A stretch of 36,389 nt of DNA from contig JAGZGB010000007.1 in the NCBI GenBank assembly GCA_018367495.1, positions 1 to 36,389 on the forward strand. Reading direction: 5' to 3'. This DNA comes from Veillonella sp. GTDB taxonomy: Bacteria > Bacillota_C > Negativicutes > Veillonellales > Veillonellaceae. Of this stretch, positions 1 through 9,313 are shown piece after piece. The translations under genes and the position numbers were made by a program. The stretch's first letter is position 1. Every line of letters begins with the position of its first letter. The notes below the pieces were generated by a model. That model was not told the origin of the DNA. It saw only the letters and a list, made by a program, of their open reading frames with translations, and did not search any database.

Positions 1-50
1 TGATTAAATAATTCAATTGCTTTTCTTTTAAATTCATAACTATATCTCAT
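1..50 (-). CDS. IS3-type transposase OrfA, N-terminal fragment
   Basis: The first 16 codons read MRYSYEFKRKAIELFN, which resembles the start of the helix-turn-helix OrfA of IS3/IS150-group transposases, where the first helix follows a Tyr-x-x-Glu-Phe-Lys stretch. The rest lies beyond position 1. A strong Shine-Dalgarno (AAGGGGG, complement of 58-64) sits 7 bases before the ATG, so this start is well supported. That Shine-Dalgarno lies in one arm of a perfect inverted repeat. Whether the full gene is intact cannot be seen. Confidence 0.6.
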   Translation of the reverse strand, partial: MRYSYEFKRKAIELFN

Positions 51-55
51 GAAAA

Positions 56-89
56 TACCCCCTTTACTGGTTGTCCAGTAAAGGGGGTA
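56..89 (-). promoter_or_regulatory. Hairpin that buries the transposase ribosome-binding site
   Basis: A perfect 15-bp inverted repeat (arms 56-70 and 75-89, 4-base loop) lies directly before the transposase start. The 3' arm in the mRNA contains the Shine-Dalgarno. A transcript entering from flanking DNA would contain both arms and fold over the ribosome-binding site. A transcript starting inside the element, after the first arm, would not. It is not a good terminator because no T-run follows it. Confidence 0.6.
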
Positions 90-209
90 CATATCAGAAC
101 TTACTACCTTTTCTATTTCTATATATGTATATAGCTATACCCCATAATCAATTTGATAGACGATAATAATTTACTGTATTATCTATAACTATATCACTAT
201 TGAGTAGCT

Positions 210-2588
210 TTATTTCAGAACTACATTGGTAGCCCCTGCACCACCTTCGTCATAGCCAGCCGTTTCAAAATGAGCTACATGCGGTAAGGTACGCAGATAT
301 TGATGTACACCTTCTCGTAATGCGCCAGTCCCCTTACCGTGAATAATGCGCACTTGATTAACACCACCAAGTAAAGCTTGGTCAATAAATCTACCAACAG
401 AAACTGTCGCTTCATCTACCGTTTGTCCAAGAATATTGATTTCAGTACGAACCTCTTTTTGGCGTTGTACGGCAGAGCCCCCCATACGCTTTCTAGTCTT
501 AGGCATAGCTGCTTTTTGTTCCCGTTCAAGCTTATTTCCTTCTTCACGTGTAGTAGATTGTAATTCGCTAACCTTTACAGTAGCTGTTAGTCCATTAATA
601 TCTACATTCACACGATTGCCATTGATAGCTAATACGGTACCTAATGAGCGTAAAGATGTAACATATACTGCTTGGCCTACCTTAATAGTATCTGCAGTCA
701 AAGATTTACGATCATCATCTACTGGAGATTCTGGTATATGTACATTAGAGATACCCTTACGTGCAGCATTAATAGCAGATTGACGCTTATCCTTATTTGT
801 TTCAGAGAATTGTGATTTCAATTGCTTGATAATCGCTTCCCCTTCGACGCGTAAGCTACGTTTCATAGATTCTGCATCAGCTTGTGCTTTGGTTAAGATT
901 TGTTTACGCTTTTCGTTAAACTGTTTCTTTTCCTTCTCTAATTGACCACGCATGCGACGTGTTTCGTCCAGCTCTTTCTTTAAGGCTCTTTCCCGTTCAG
1001 ATGCCTTACGAAGTTGCTCATTCAAATCTGAAAGGACTTCTTCCATTTCATGGCTACCAAATTGAGATTTATACTCTGCAGCGCGCGTTACGATATCTTT
1101 TGGCAAACCTAAACGGGCCGCAATACTCAACGCATGGCTACTACCAGCTACACCGATATGAAGTCGATATGTTGGTTTTAAGGTGCGCTCATCAAATTCT
1201 ACATGGCCGTTTTCGATTCCTTCTGTATGGTATGCATAGTTTTTAAGCTCATTATAATGGGTACTTACCATCATAAGGGCACCTTTTTTACGGAAGAACT
1301 CGAGGATAGATACAGCAAGTGCACTACCTTCCTCTGGATCTGTACCGGATCCAAGCTCATCCAGCAATACCAAGTCATTTGGGCCACAATGTTTAATAAT
1401 GGAAATAACTTGTGTCATATGAGCAGAGAACGTACTAAGGCTAGCCTCAATACTTTGTTCATCCCCAATATCGGCAAAGATATTTTGGAATATAGGCAAC
1501 ATTGAGCCGTGGTCTGCAGGGATAAATAGACCACATTGGTTCATTAAACTCAATAACCCTAATGTTTTAAGGGAGACTGTTTTACCGCCTGTATTAGAAC
1601 CAGTAATCAATAAAATACGGTACGATGTACCTAATTGAATATTTGTAGGCACTACCACATTCGGTGGGATTAATGGGTGCCGAGCTCTCATGAGATTGAC
1701 AGTTCTATCAGTACTCAAGATGGCCGGTACACCCTTATAAGAAATAGCAAGGCTCGCCTTACCATATACAAATTCGATATGGGATACCTTTTCACAAGCA
1801 TCCATCAAATCATTACTATGTTGTTTTACAAGAGCTGATAATTCACGGTAAATGCGCAATATCTCTTGCTCTTCACCAATCAATGCCTCTTGTAATTCAT
1901 TATTTAGATTCACCAAGCGCATCGGTTCAATATATAAGGTTTGACCCGTTGCAGAACGGTCGTGAATAAGACCATCAAAATATTGGCGATATTCCTGTTT
2001 TACAGGGATTACATAGCGATTATTACGCTGCGTAATGATTGTTTCTTGGAAATACTTCTGATTATCCTTATCGTGTAAGATAGCTTGAATATCATTTTTA
2101 ATCTTTTCACGAGTTTTAATAATCGTATTTCTTAGGCTCGCCAACTTAGGAGATGCTGTATCAAGTAATTCCCCTTTTTCATCAAAGACGCGTTTAAATC
2201 GATTTTCAATGCGATCTGTATTTGGCATATCCTGTACCCATAAGGATAGCAAAGGATATTCCATATATTTCGTTCTAAAGAACTTTGTCATTCGCTTATA
2301 AGCACCAATGGTTAAATAAATATCCCACAATGCTTCACGAGTAAGGACAAAGTCTTTACGACTCTTCTTACAGGACTCACGAATATCTCGCGTACCGCCT
2401 AACGGTTGTTCTACCTCAGTTTGCAAAGAACGCATGGCTTCTGCCGTTTCATCAAGGTTCTCTTGAATGGCTTTAGCATCTGTCATAGGTTCGATGTGCA
2501 TGGCTAATTCTTTAGCAATGGTAGAACTACAATGTTGTTGTAATTGTTCTTTTATATGGTGAAAGTCTAATACATCTTCGTTAAACAA
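210..2588 (-). CDS. mutS2: MutS2 family DNA mismatch/ribosome-rescue ATPase with Smr domain
   Basis: About 792 residues, the usual MutS2 length. The N-terminal core and clamp lead to the ATPase: Walker A ITGSNTGGKT near residue 330 and Walker B LVLLDELGSGTDPEEG near 410. A long charged coiled-coil stretch follows (about 500-620), then a C-terminal Smr nuclease domain with HGKGTGALR. MutS2 lacks the mismatch-recognition domain of MutS; family members suppress recombination and, in Bacillus, act on collided ribosomes. The open frame extends to an ATG at 2648, but the TTG at 2586-2588 has a good Shine-Dalgarno (AGAGGT) and gives the canonical FNEDVLDF start. The ATG start would overlap the upstream gene. 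The TTG start leaves a 13-base gap after the U32 gene, so the two are probably co-transcribed. No clear terminator is visible after the stop. Confidence 0.93.
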   Translation of the reverse strand: MFNEDVLDFHHIKEQLQQHCSSTIAKELAMHIEPMTDAKAIQENLDETAEAMRSLQTEVEQPLGGTRDIRESCKKSRKDFVLTREALWDIYLTIGAYKRMTKFFRTKYMEYPLLSLWVQDMPNTDRIENRFKRVFDEKGELLDTASPKLASLRNTIIKTREKIKNDIQAILHDKDNQKYFQETIITQRNNRYVIPVKQEYRQYFDGLIHDRSATGQTLYIEPMRLVNLNNELQEALIGEEQEILRIYRELSALVKQHSNDLMDACEKVSHIEFVYGKASLAISYKGVPAILSTDRTVNLMRARHPLIPPNVVVPTNIQLGTSYRILLITGSNTGGKTVSLKTLGLLSLMNQCGLFIPADHGSMLPIFQNIFADIGDEQSIEASLSTFSAHMTQVISIIKHCGPNDLVLLDELGSGTDPEEGSALAVSILEFFRKKGALMMVSTHYNELKNYAYHTEGIENGHVEFDERTLKPTYRLHIGVAGSSHALSIAARLGLPKDIVTRAAEYKSQFGSHEMEEVLSDLNEQLRKASERERALKKELDETRRMRGQLEKEKKQFNEKRKQILTKAQADAESMKRSLRVEGEAIIKQLKSQFSETNKDKRQSAINAARKGISNVHIPESPVDDDRKSLTADTIKVGQAVYVTSLRSLGTVLAINGNRVNVDINGLTATVKVSELQSTTREEGNKLEREQKAAMPKTRKRMGGSAVQRQKEVRTEINILGQTVDEATVSVGRFIDQALLGGVNQVRIIHGKGTGALREGVHQYLRTLPHVAHFETAGYDEGGAGATNVVLK

Positions 2589-2601
2589 TGTACTACCTCT
2601 T

Positions 2602-5025
2602 TTATAAAATACCTCTAAAATAGTGGCCCCTTGTAATAGGTGTATCATCCTTGCCTACACTTTTAGGAGGAGCCTCTTTTGTTCCATTTTGAATGGATAC
2701 ATAATCTGCTACGATAGTACGCAATCTCTTTGGATTCATATGACGTCCATCGATGCGCAAAATATGTAGCCCTTTTCGATGTAACTCTGGCACATACGCG
2801 CGCATATCCATTTCATGACTGTTCATGATGTGCATACGGCAATACGGATCCGTACGAAGTGGGAACACTTCCCCTTTACGGTCCTTTAATGCGTAATCTT
2901 CCTTTACACACGGCATAGGGCAATTTTCTTTTTTACCAGTCCCTACAAAGCTAGCGATGGCACAGTATTCAGAAATCATCATTTCCGTGTAACCATGTAC
3001 CATTATTTCTAATGGCAAATTAGTAGATTTTTGCAAGTTAACAAGTTGTGCCAAGGTTAACTCTAATGATGGTGCTATACTACTCATATTAAAGTCTTGC
3101 CATACTTGTAGTGCAGAGCCGTTAAATATGTTAAGACCTGTATCAGCTTCAATAGCACCTGTATACCCTAAGTCACGAAGCCACAATAAGGCTTGAGGGA
3201 CGTGAATAGAAATGCTATCTGGTTTCCCCTCAACTATGGCCTTAAGGGTATTCATATACGCCTTTACTTCATCATCTTTCACAACCCGAGGGGTAGCAAA
3301 TACACAAAGTACATTATGGTCTTTGCAAAGCTTAGCTACCTGTTCGTAGATGCTAAGTTCATAAGGCTTACGTTGTAAACGGTCACCACCGAAGATAATC
3401 TTCTTAGCGCCCCCTTCAATAGCTGCTTTTACAGCCTCTAGCTCATCAACGCGAGCACTCACCATAGGCTCAGAATATTGAACCTTACCCTTAGCAACCA
3501 TAGATGACATATCTTGAGGCTCTACAGCCAGCTCAGCCCAAGCCGTTTCATGGTCTGTAATCAATAAGTTTTCTAGTGCTTCTACAGCATCTCGGCGCAA
3601 TGCATTTAACACACTAGCTGGCCACATATAAGGCCCGTCAGGAATAGACATAGAGCCAAGCGTAAACAATGTATTGCCTAATCTACCTACTTGGTCTGTA
3701 ACCTTCTCTAATGTAGTCGGTTTATTATTAGCATAAACAGGTTCAAACTCATTAGATACAGTCACAGTACGGCCATCATTTAATACAAAGGTAAGGTCTG
3801 TGCACGGTTGTTCTCGGTCTGTATTAATAGATAGATAACCATGTACCTCTAATTTAGCAGTGAAATCTTGTAAGCCTCGTTGCTTTTGAGATTTTGGCGT
3901 AGATGCTAAAAATACTTGCCCCGCTGCAAACCCTTCATCAGGTTTGCCTACAAAATGCTTTTCATCCACTAGAGACCAGTTCTGATCGATTTGATAATAC
4001 GTAATACTACCAGAATCTTGCATTACCTTTAAAAGTGATCCTTTTTCAATCGGTTCTGTTAGGAATAAATGAACTTGTCCCTTTTTGACCTCTGCTTTAC
4101 CAATTAATTTGCCTTGATTATTTGGAGCTACAACAGTCATCATAGATTTCCCTACATGGTCTGTTAAGTAATCTGTAGAGAAGCCACGATTAAACCCAGA
4201 CGCCAATGCATCGGCATCAGCAGCATCCATATGAGCCGTATCTAAAATATGACGATAGGTCCCAATGACTTGGCGCACATAGGAAACCTTTTTCATACGC
4301 CCTTCTACCTTAAAGGACGTAACACCAGCAGCTACGAGCTCATTCATATGCTCACTATAGTTAAGATCCTTTGGACTTAGTAAATAGGCTTCGTGTTTAG
4401 GTAGCAAACTAGTACCAGAAGAATCCAATAGTTCATAAGGCAAACGACAAGGTTGTGCGCAAGCACCACGGTTACCACTACGACCACCGATAAAGGAACT
4501 CATCAAGCATTGACCAGAATAGCACACACATAAGGCACCATGTACAAAGACTTCGATTTCAGCTGTACAGTTTTTACAAATATGTTCAATTTCAAAGAGA
4601 CTCAATTCACGAGCCAATACAACACGGGTAAAACCGAGGCTTTCATAAAAACGAACAGCATCTAATGTAGCAGCCGTCATCTGCGTACTACCATGCAAGT
4701 GAAGTTTAGGAGCCACTCGTTGTGCCAATTTAGCAACTGCTAAATCTTGAACGATAATAGCATCCACACCGATGCGCTCTAAGTCCTTTAAATACGCCTC
4801 GAGATCCTTTAATTCGGAATCACCTATGAGGATATTTACGGTTACATATACGGACACATCTAAAATATGAGCCAAACGAATAGCCTCAGCCAGTTCTTCA
4901 ATGCCAAAGTTTGCTGCATGAGCACGGGCATTAAAGCCTTTACCGCCAAGATAAATAGCATCAGCTCCAGATTCTAAAGCGGCTATAAAGTTTTCCATCG
5001 TACCGGCAGGAGCCAATAATTCCAT
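2602..5025 (-). CDS. U32 family protein (RlhA/PrtC-like, probable RNA hydroxylation)
   Basis: An 807-residue protein opening with MELLAPAGTMENFIAAL, typical of family U32. The U32 signature region around residues 159-195 carries five cysteines (about 166, 168, 173, 189, 193) in a VHGALCVCYSGQC...GACAQPC arrangement. A middle region similar to DUF3656 follows. The C-terminal third repeats a shorter U32-like block with its own cysteines (SEYCAIAS...NCPMPC). Family members were first called collagenases, but E. coli RlhA and TrhP hydroxylate 23S rRNA and tRNA, and Cys clusters in that group are thought to hold an Fe-S centre. An RNA-modifying role is therefore more likely than proteolysis, but the exact substrate is unknown. 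Start supported by GAAAGGAT before the ATG. It precedes mutS2 in a likely two-gene unit. Confidence 0.85.
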   Translation of the reverse strand: MELLAPAGTMENFIAALESGADAIYLGGKGFNARAHAANFGIEELAEAIRLAHILDVSVYVTVNILIGDSELKDLEAYLKDLERIGVDAIIVQDLAVAKLAQRVAPKLHLHGSTQMTAATLDAVRFYESLGFTRVVLARELSLFEIEHICKNCTAEIEVFVHGALCVCYSGQCLMSSFIGGRSGNRGACAQPCRLPYELLDSSGTSLLPKHEAYLLSPKDLNYSEHMNELVAAGVTSFKVEGRMKKVSYVRQVIGTYRHILDTAHMDAADADALASGFNRGFSTDYLTDHVGKSMMTVVAPNNQGKLIGKAEVKKGQVHLFLTEPIEKGSLLKVMQDSGSITYYQIDQNWSLVDEKHFVGKPDEGFAAGQVFLASTPKSQKQRGLQDFTAKLEVHGYLSINTDREQPCTDLTFVLNDGRTVTVSNEFEPVYANNKPTTLEKVTDQVGRLGNTLFTLGSMSIPDGPYMWPASVLNALRRDAVEALENLLITDHETAWAELAVEPQDMSSMVAKGKVQYSEPMVSARVDELEAVKAAIEGGAKKIIFGGDRLQRKPYELSIYEQVAKLCKDHNVLCVFATPRVVKDDEVKAYMNTLKAIVEGKPDSISIHVPQALLWLRDLGYTGAIEADTGLNIFNGSALQVWQDFNMSSIAPSLELTLAQLVNLQKSTNLPLEIMVHGYTEMMISEYCAIASFVGTGKKENCPMPCVKEDYALKDRKGEVFPLRTDPYCRMHIMNSHEMDMRAYVPELHRKGLHILRIDGRHMNPKRLRTIVADYVSIQNGTKEAPPKSVGKDDTPITRGHYFRGIL

Positions 5026-5068
5026 GGATAATCCTTTCTACCTAACTAAAGGTATAACTATAGTACTA

Positions 5069-5096
5069 AAAGGGTTTACCATATGGTAAACCCTTT
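5069..5096 (-). terminator. Perfect 28-bp palindrome after pheT, probable terminator
   Basis: AAAGGGTTTACCAT is followed immediately by its reverse complement. As RNA it would fold into a roughly 12-bp stem with a 4-base loop, followed by four U. It sits 17 bases past the pheT stop and 43 bases before the U32 gene. A terminator is the simplest reading, but the short U-run and the perfect DNA symmetry also allow an operator for the U32-mutS2 unit. Confidence 0.55.
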
Positions 5097-5113
5097 CAAT
5101 ATACTGCTTGAGA

Positions 5114-7558
5114 TTAACGTAATCTGCAGTTAATTTCTGCTAATGCATCGATAATAGCTTGAATGTTACCATCAATATCTTCATCATTCAACGTGCCTTC
5201 CATAGAGCGGAATTGCAAGTTGTATGCAAGACTGCGGTAACCAGCTTCGATATGTTCACCTTCGTAAACGTCGAAGATAGATGCACTTTCTAAATATTCG
5301 CCACCATGCTCTTTAATGATAGATAAAATTTCACCACTAGATACGGACACAGGTGCTACAATAGCAAGGTCACGGCTAGTACCTGGGAATTTACTGAAAG
5401 ATGTATAGCGGAATGCTGGAATCGTTAAGGATAATACTGCTTCCAAATCGATTTCAAACATGTATACTTTTCCTGGTAAATCAAAGTTTTTGCTCACTTG
5501 TGGATGTAATTCACCATATTGAGCAATCATTTTACCATCAACTACGTATTGAGCACTTACACCAGGGTGGAAGTAAGGTTCAGTGCCACGATTAATTTCA
5601 TAGCCTTTAACACCTAGTTCAGCCAACAACGCATCTACAATGCCTTTTACATCATAGAAATCTGTAGTGCGTTCTGCTTGATTCCAGCCAGCTTGGTTTG
5701 CTTTGCCCATCAAGATACCACAAGCCATAGGGCGTTCATGAGGTACCTCTGTCAAAGGCAATGCTTTTGGTTCATATACATTCGCTGTTTCAAACAACCA
5801 AAGATCCTTATTTTGTTGCGCAATATTGCGTTTCGCAGCTTCGATAACAGCTGGCACCAATGTAGTACGCATATAAGGAAATTCTTCGGAAATAGGATTC
5901 AAAATTGGAATGGCTGTATAACGGCTATCCCCTTCAGGAAGCATCATATTGGAAAGGCCATCTTTATGCATAAAGCTAAATGTAATGATTTGAGTCATAC
6001 CCAATTTAGCTAACGTATGTGTTACCTCTTTCGTAAGAGCTTTCTTAGGCGTCATACCACCAGAGGACAATACGGCTACAGGAATTGTAGGAGCGATATT
6101 ATCATAGTTATAAATACGAGCTACCTCTTCAGCGATATCAGGCATTACTGTTACGTCACCGCGCCATGTTGGAACGAGGGCAGATAATTGGTCCCCTTCT
6201 TCAGTTACAACGAATTCAAGAGCAGTCAAAATGCGAACCATTTCGTCTTTTTCAATGTTTGTACCCAAGTAATCGTTGATTTGTTTTGCTGTGAAAGTAA
6301 CTGTATGTTGCTCTACAGGGTTCTTGTACACATCGATAATGCCTACGTCAACTTTACAGGATGGGCAAATTTGTTGCAACAACTGTGCTGCTCGGTCGAT
6401 AGCATAGGCAGTGTATTTATGGTTTACGCCACGTTCAAAACGTCCAGATGCTTCAGAACGCATACCAAGCGCTTTTGCAGTGCGGCGAATGGATGGTCCA
6501 TTAAACACAGCAGCTTCAAGCATAACAGTAGTCGTTTCATTTGTTACTTCGCTATCAAAGCCACCCATGATACCAGCTACACCTACTGGGCGTTCTGCAT
6601 CGGCAATAATAAGCATAGAGTCATTCAATTCACGTTCAGAACCATCAAGTGTAACAAGAACTTCACCATTTTTAGCACGTCTTGCCACTAGTTGATGACC
6701 TTTTACATGGTCATAGTCATAGGCATGCATAGGTTGACCAAGTTCTAACATAACATAGTTTGTTACGTCTACTACATTATTAATAGGACGAATGCCGCTG
6801 TTACGCAAACGATTTTGCATCCACAATGGGGATGGTTCAACCTTTACATCTGTAACGATACGAGACATGAATCGCGTGCAAAGATCATCAGCTTCGATAG
6901 ATACAGATGCTTTGCCTTCAATGGACTCACCATTTTCGTTAACCATGATAACAGGGAATAACGCTTTTTGATTTGTCATCATGCCGAATTCACGGGATAA
7001 ACCAACCATGGAGAAACAGTCCGCACGGTTTGCAGTCAATTCAAATTCATATACTATGTCGTTTAAGCCTAATACATCTTTTACATCAAGGCCGATTGGT
7101 GTGCCTTCAGGAAAGATATAAATACCTTGTGCTTCTTCTGGCAATACTAAATCACTAGAAATGCCAAATTCTGCTACTGAGCAGAACATACCTTCAGAAA
7201 CTACTCCGCGCAATTTACCTTTTTTAATCTCTGTTCCATCAGCTAAGCGAGATTTATGGTATGCTACAGGTACGATTTGACCTACCGCTACATTTGTTGC
7301 TGCTGTTACGATTTGTTTTGTAACAGGCTCACCTTCTTCAGTAAGGCATTCAACTTGACATACTTGTAATTTATCTGCATCTGGATGTTTTGTGATTTCT
7401 ACGATTTTACCAGTATAAATTTTCTTAATGCCATTATCCATAGCACTGACATCTTCTACAGGAATCCCTGCTTGTGTTAATTCATCGGCCAATTCTTGAG
7501 CAGGACGATTCATATCCACAGGCACGTATTCGTTCATCCACTGTAAACTTGCTTTCAT
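5114..7558 (-). CDS. pheT: Phenylalanyl-tRNA synthetase beta subunit
   Basis: 814 residues, full length for bacterial PheT. In order: N-terminal catalytic-like segment, tRNA-binding OB domain (about 40-150), B3/B4 editing region with the RPINNVVDVTNYVM and GQPMHAYD motifs (about 210-390), B5 domain (about 410-480), core, and C-terminal anticodon-binding domain containing FPGTSRDLAIV. It forms the alpha2-beta2 enzyme with PheS and charges tRNA-Phe in the cytoplasm. It begins 10 bases after the pheS stop with AGGAGG before the ATG. A palindromic terminator follows. Nothing looks damaged. Confidence 0.97.
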   Translation of the reverse strand: MKASLQWMNEYVPVDMNRPAQELADELTQAGIPVEDVSAMDNGIKKIYTGKIVEITKHPDADKLQVCQVECLTEEGEPVTKQIVTAATNVAVGQIVPVAYHKSRLADGTEIKKGKLRGVVSEGMFCSVAEFGISSDLVLPEEAQGIYIFPEGTPIGLDVKDVLGLNDIVYEFELTANRADCFSMVGLSREFGMMTNQKALFPVIMVNENGESIEGKASVSIEADDLCTRFMSRIVTDVKVEPSPLWMQNRLRNSGIRPINNVVDVTNYVMLELGQPMHAYDYDHVKGHQLVARRAKNGEVLVTLDGSERELNDSMLIIADAERPVGVAGIMGGFDSEVTNETTTVMLEAAVFNGPSIRRTAKALGMRSEASGRFERGVNHKYTAYAIDRAAQLLQQICPSCKVDVGIIDVYKNPVEQHTVTFTAKQINDYLGTNIEKDEMVRILTALEFVVTEEGDQLSALVPTWRGDVTVMPDIAEEVARIYNYDNIAPTIPVAVLSSGGMTPKKALTKEVTHTLAKLGMTQIITFSFMHKDGLSNMMLPEGDSRYTAIPILNPISEEFPYMRTTLVPAVIEAAKRNIAQQNKDLWLFETANVYEPKALPLTEVPHERPMACGILMGKANQAGWNQAERTTDFYDVKGIVDALLAELGVKGYEINRGTEPYFHPGVSAQYVVDGKMIAQYGELHPQVSKNFDLPGKVYMFEIDLEAVLSLTIPAFRYTSFSKFPGTSRDLAIVAPVSVSSGEILSIIKEHGGEYLESASIFDVYEGEHIEAGYRSLAYNLQFRSMEGTLNDEDIDGNIQAIIDALAEINCRLR

Positions 7559-7567
7559 GAGTTCCTC

Positions 7568-8602
<1,035 letters not shown>

Positions 8603-8626
8603 CTATATTTAAAAGTCTAAACTATA

Positions 8627-9091
8627 TTATACCAAATCAGGGTTATCTTCTTCAATAAAACGCCATGGTAATTCAGGTAATGACTTCTCTTCTAGTACAA
8701 AAAATGTACCGCGTGCCAAGTGAACAAGTTCACCTAACTCATTATAGATACGTGCTGTAGCAACCATAGTTGTTTTACCATTATGCTCTACATTGGCTAC
8801 ACCACGCAATACAGTACCACCCTTAACAGCTTTCACATAGTTACCATTAAGATCAATAGTGCTAACAGATTTGCCCAATGTGAAACAAGCGGTCCCCATT
8901 ACACTATCTGCTAAACCAATACAAACGGCACCATGTAAATCCCCTCGGAAATTGCAATACTCTGTGTCATTTGTTTGCAATGTCATTTCCGCATGACCTG
9001 GTTCAACTGCTATAATTTCAGAATCTTTTACCCAAAAAAATGGATTCTGATCTCGTAATTCGTTGAAATATTCTAACAATGTTGTAGCCAT
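8627..9091 (-). CDS. PaaI-type hotdog-fold thioesterase
   Basis: About 154 residues. The hotdog signature FRGDLHGAVCIGLADSVMGTAC holds the conserved Gly-Asp/His-Gly helix of the PaaI/YdiI group, which cleaves acyl- or phenylacetyl-type CoA thioesters as homotetramers. I chose the second ATG (9089-9091) because GGAG stands 6 bases before it; the upstream ATG at 9103 has no ribosome-binding site. The real substrate cannot be told from sequence. It sits directly upstream of pheS and may share its transcript; no functional link is evident. Confidence 0.8.
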   Translation of the reverse strand: MATTLLEYFNELRDQNPFFWVKDSEIIAVEPGHAEMTLQTNDTEYCNFRGDLHGAVCIGLADSVMGTACFTLGKSVSTIDLNGNYVKAVKGGTVLRGVANVEHNGKTTMVATARIYNELGELVHLARGTFFVLEEKSLPELPWRFIEEDNPDLV

Positions 9092-9214
9092 AAGGGTCTC
9101 CATTCTATTTACACATCTATAGATTAACTAATCTAAATACTAATTCTATTTCATTATTTGTATTAAAATCTCTATAGTTTTATATCCTAAATTCAATACA
9201 AATATATAAAAATA

Positions 9215-9251
9215 GTGCGTTACATCATACATATTGTATCATGCAACGCAC
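9215..9251 (-). terminator. Rho-independent terminator after the MacAB-type operon
   Basis: A stem of about 16 bp with two mismatches (GTGCGTTGCATGATAC pairing with GTATGATGTAACGCAC), followed on the minus strand by ATTTTTATAT. It lies about 60 bases past the permease stop. The 222 bases between the permease and the thioesterase otherwise hold only AT-rich DNA, presumably with the thioesterase/pheST promoter. I could not fix a convincing -35/-10 pair there. A short TAGATTA/TAATCTA inverted repeat at 9120-9135 lies just before the thioesterase start. Confidence 0.75.
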
Positions 9252-9313
9252 CATATGCGAATAATTCTATCTAATTATATAGCGTGTTCTATAAAACACA
9301 TTTACGATTTATA

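Larger units (their letters stand above)
1..91 (-). mobile_element. IS3-family insertion sequence, one end (partial)
   Basis: The left edge carries the start of a transposase reading off the window and, just upstream, a candidate terminal repeat. Read inward from position 91 on the minus strand it begins TGTACCCCCTTTACTGGACA. The TG start, the C-run and a GGACA about 15-20 bases in resemble ends of the IS3 family. The element's other end is outside the window, so the target duplication and family group cannot be checked. The boundary at 91 is inferred. Confidence 0.55.

Noticed and set aside
378..1505. Several plus-strand open frames of 60-115 codons across mutS2
   Set aside because: They lie over strongly conserved MutS2 coding sequence, have no ribosome-binding site or recognisable product, and are frame shadows.
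6188..6695. Plus-strand frames of 167 and 94 codons opposite pheT
   Set aside because: They are antisense to the conserved B3-B5 region of PheT, with composition typical of shadow frames and no start signals.
9120..9135. TAGATTA/TAATCTA inverted repeat before the thioesterase gene
   Set aside because: It is short, in very AT-rich DNA, and not paired with a convincing promoter, so it could easily be chance.
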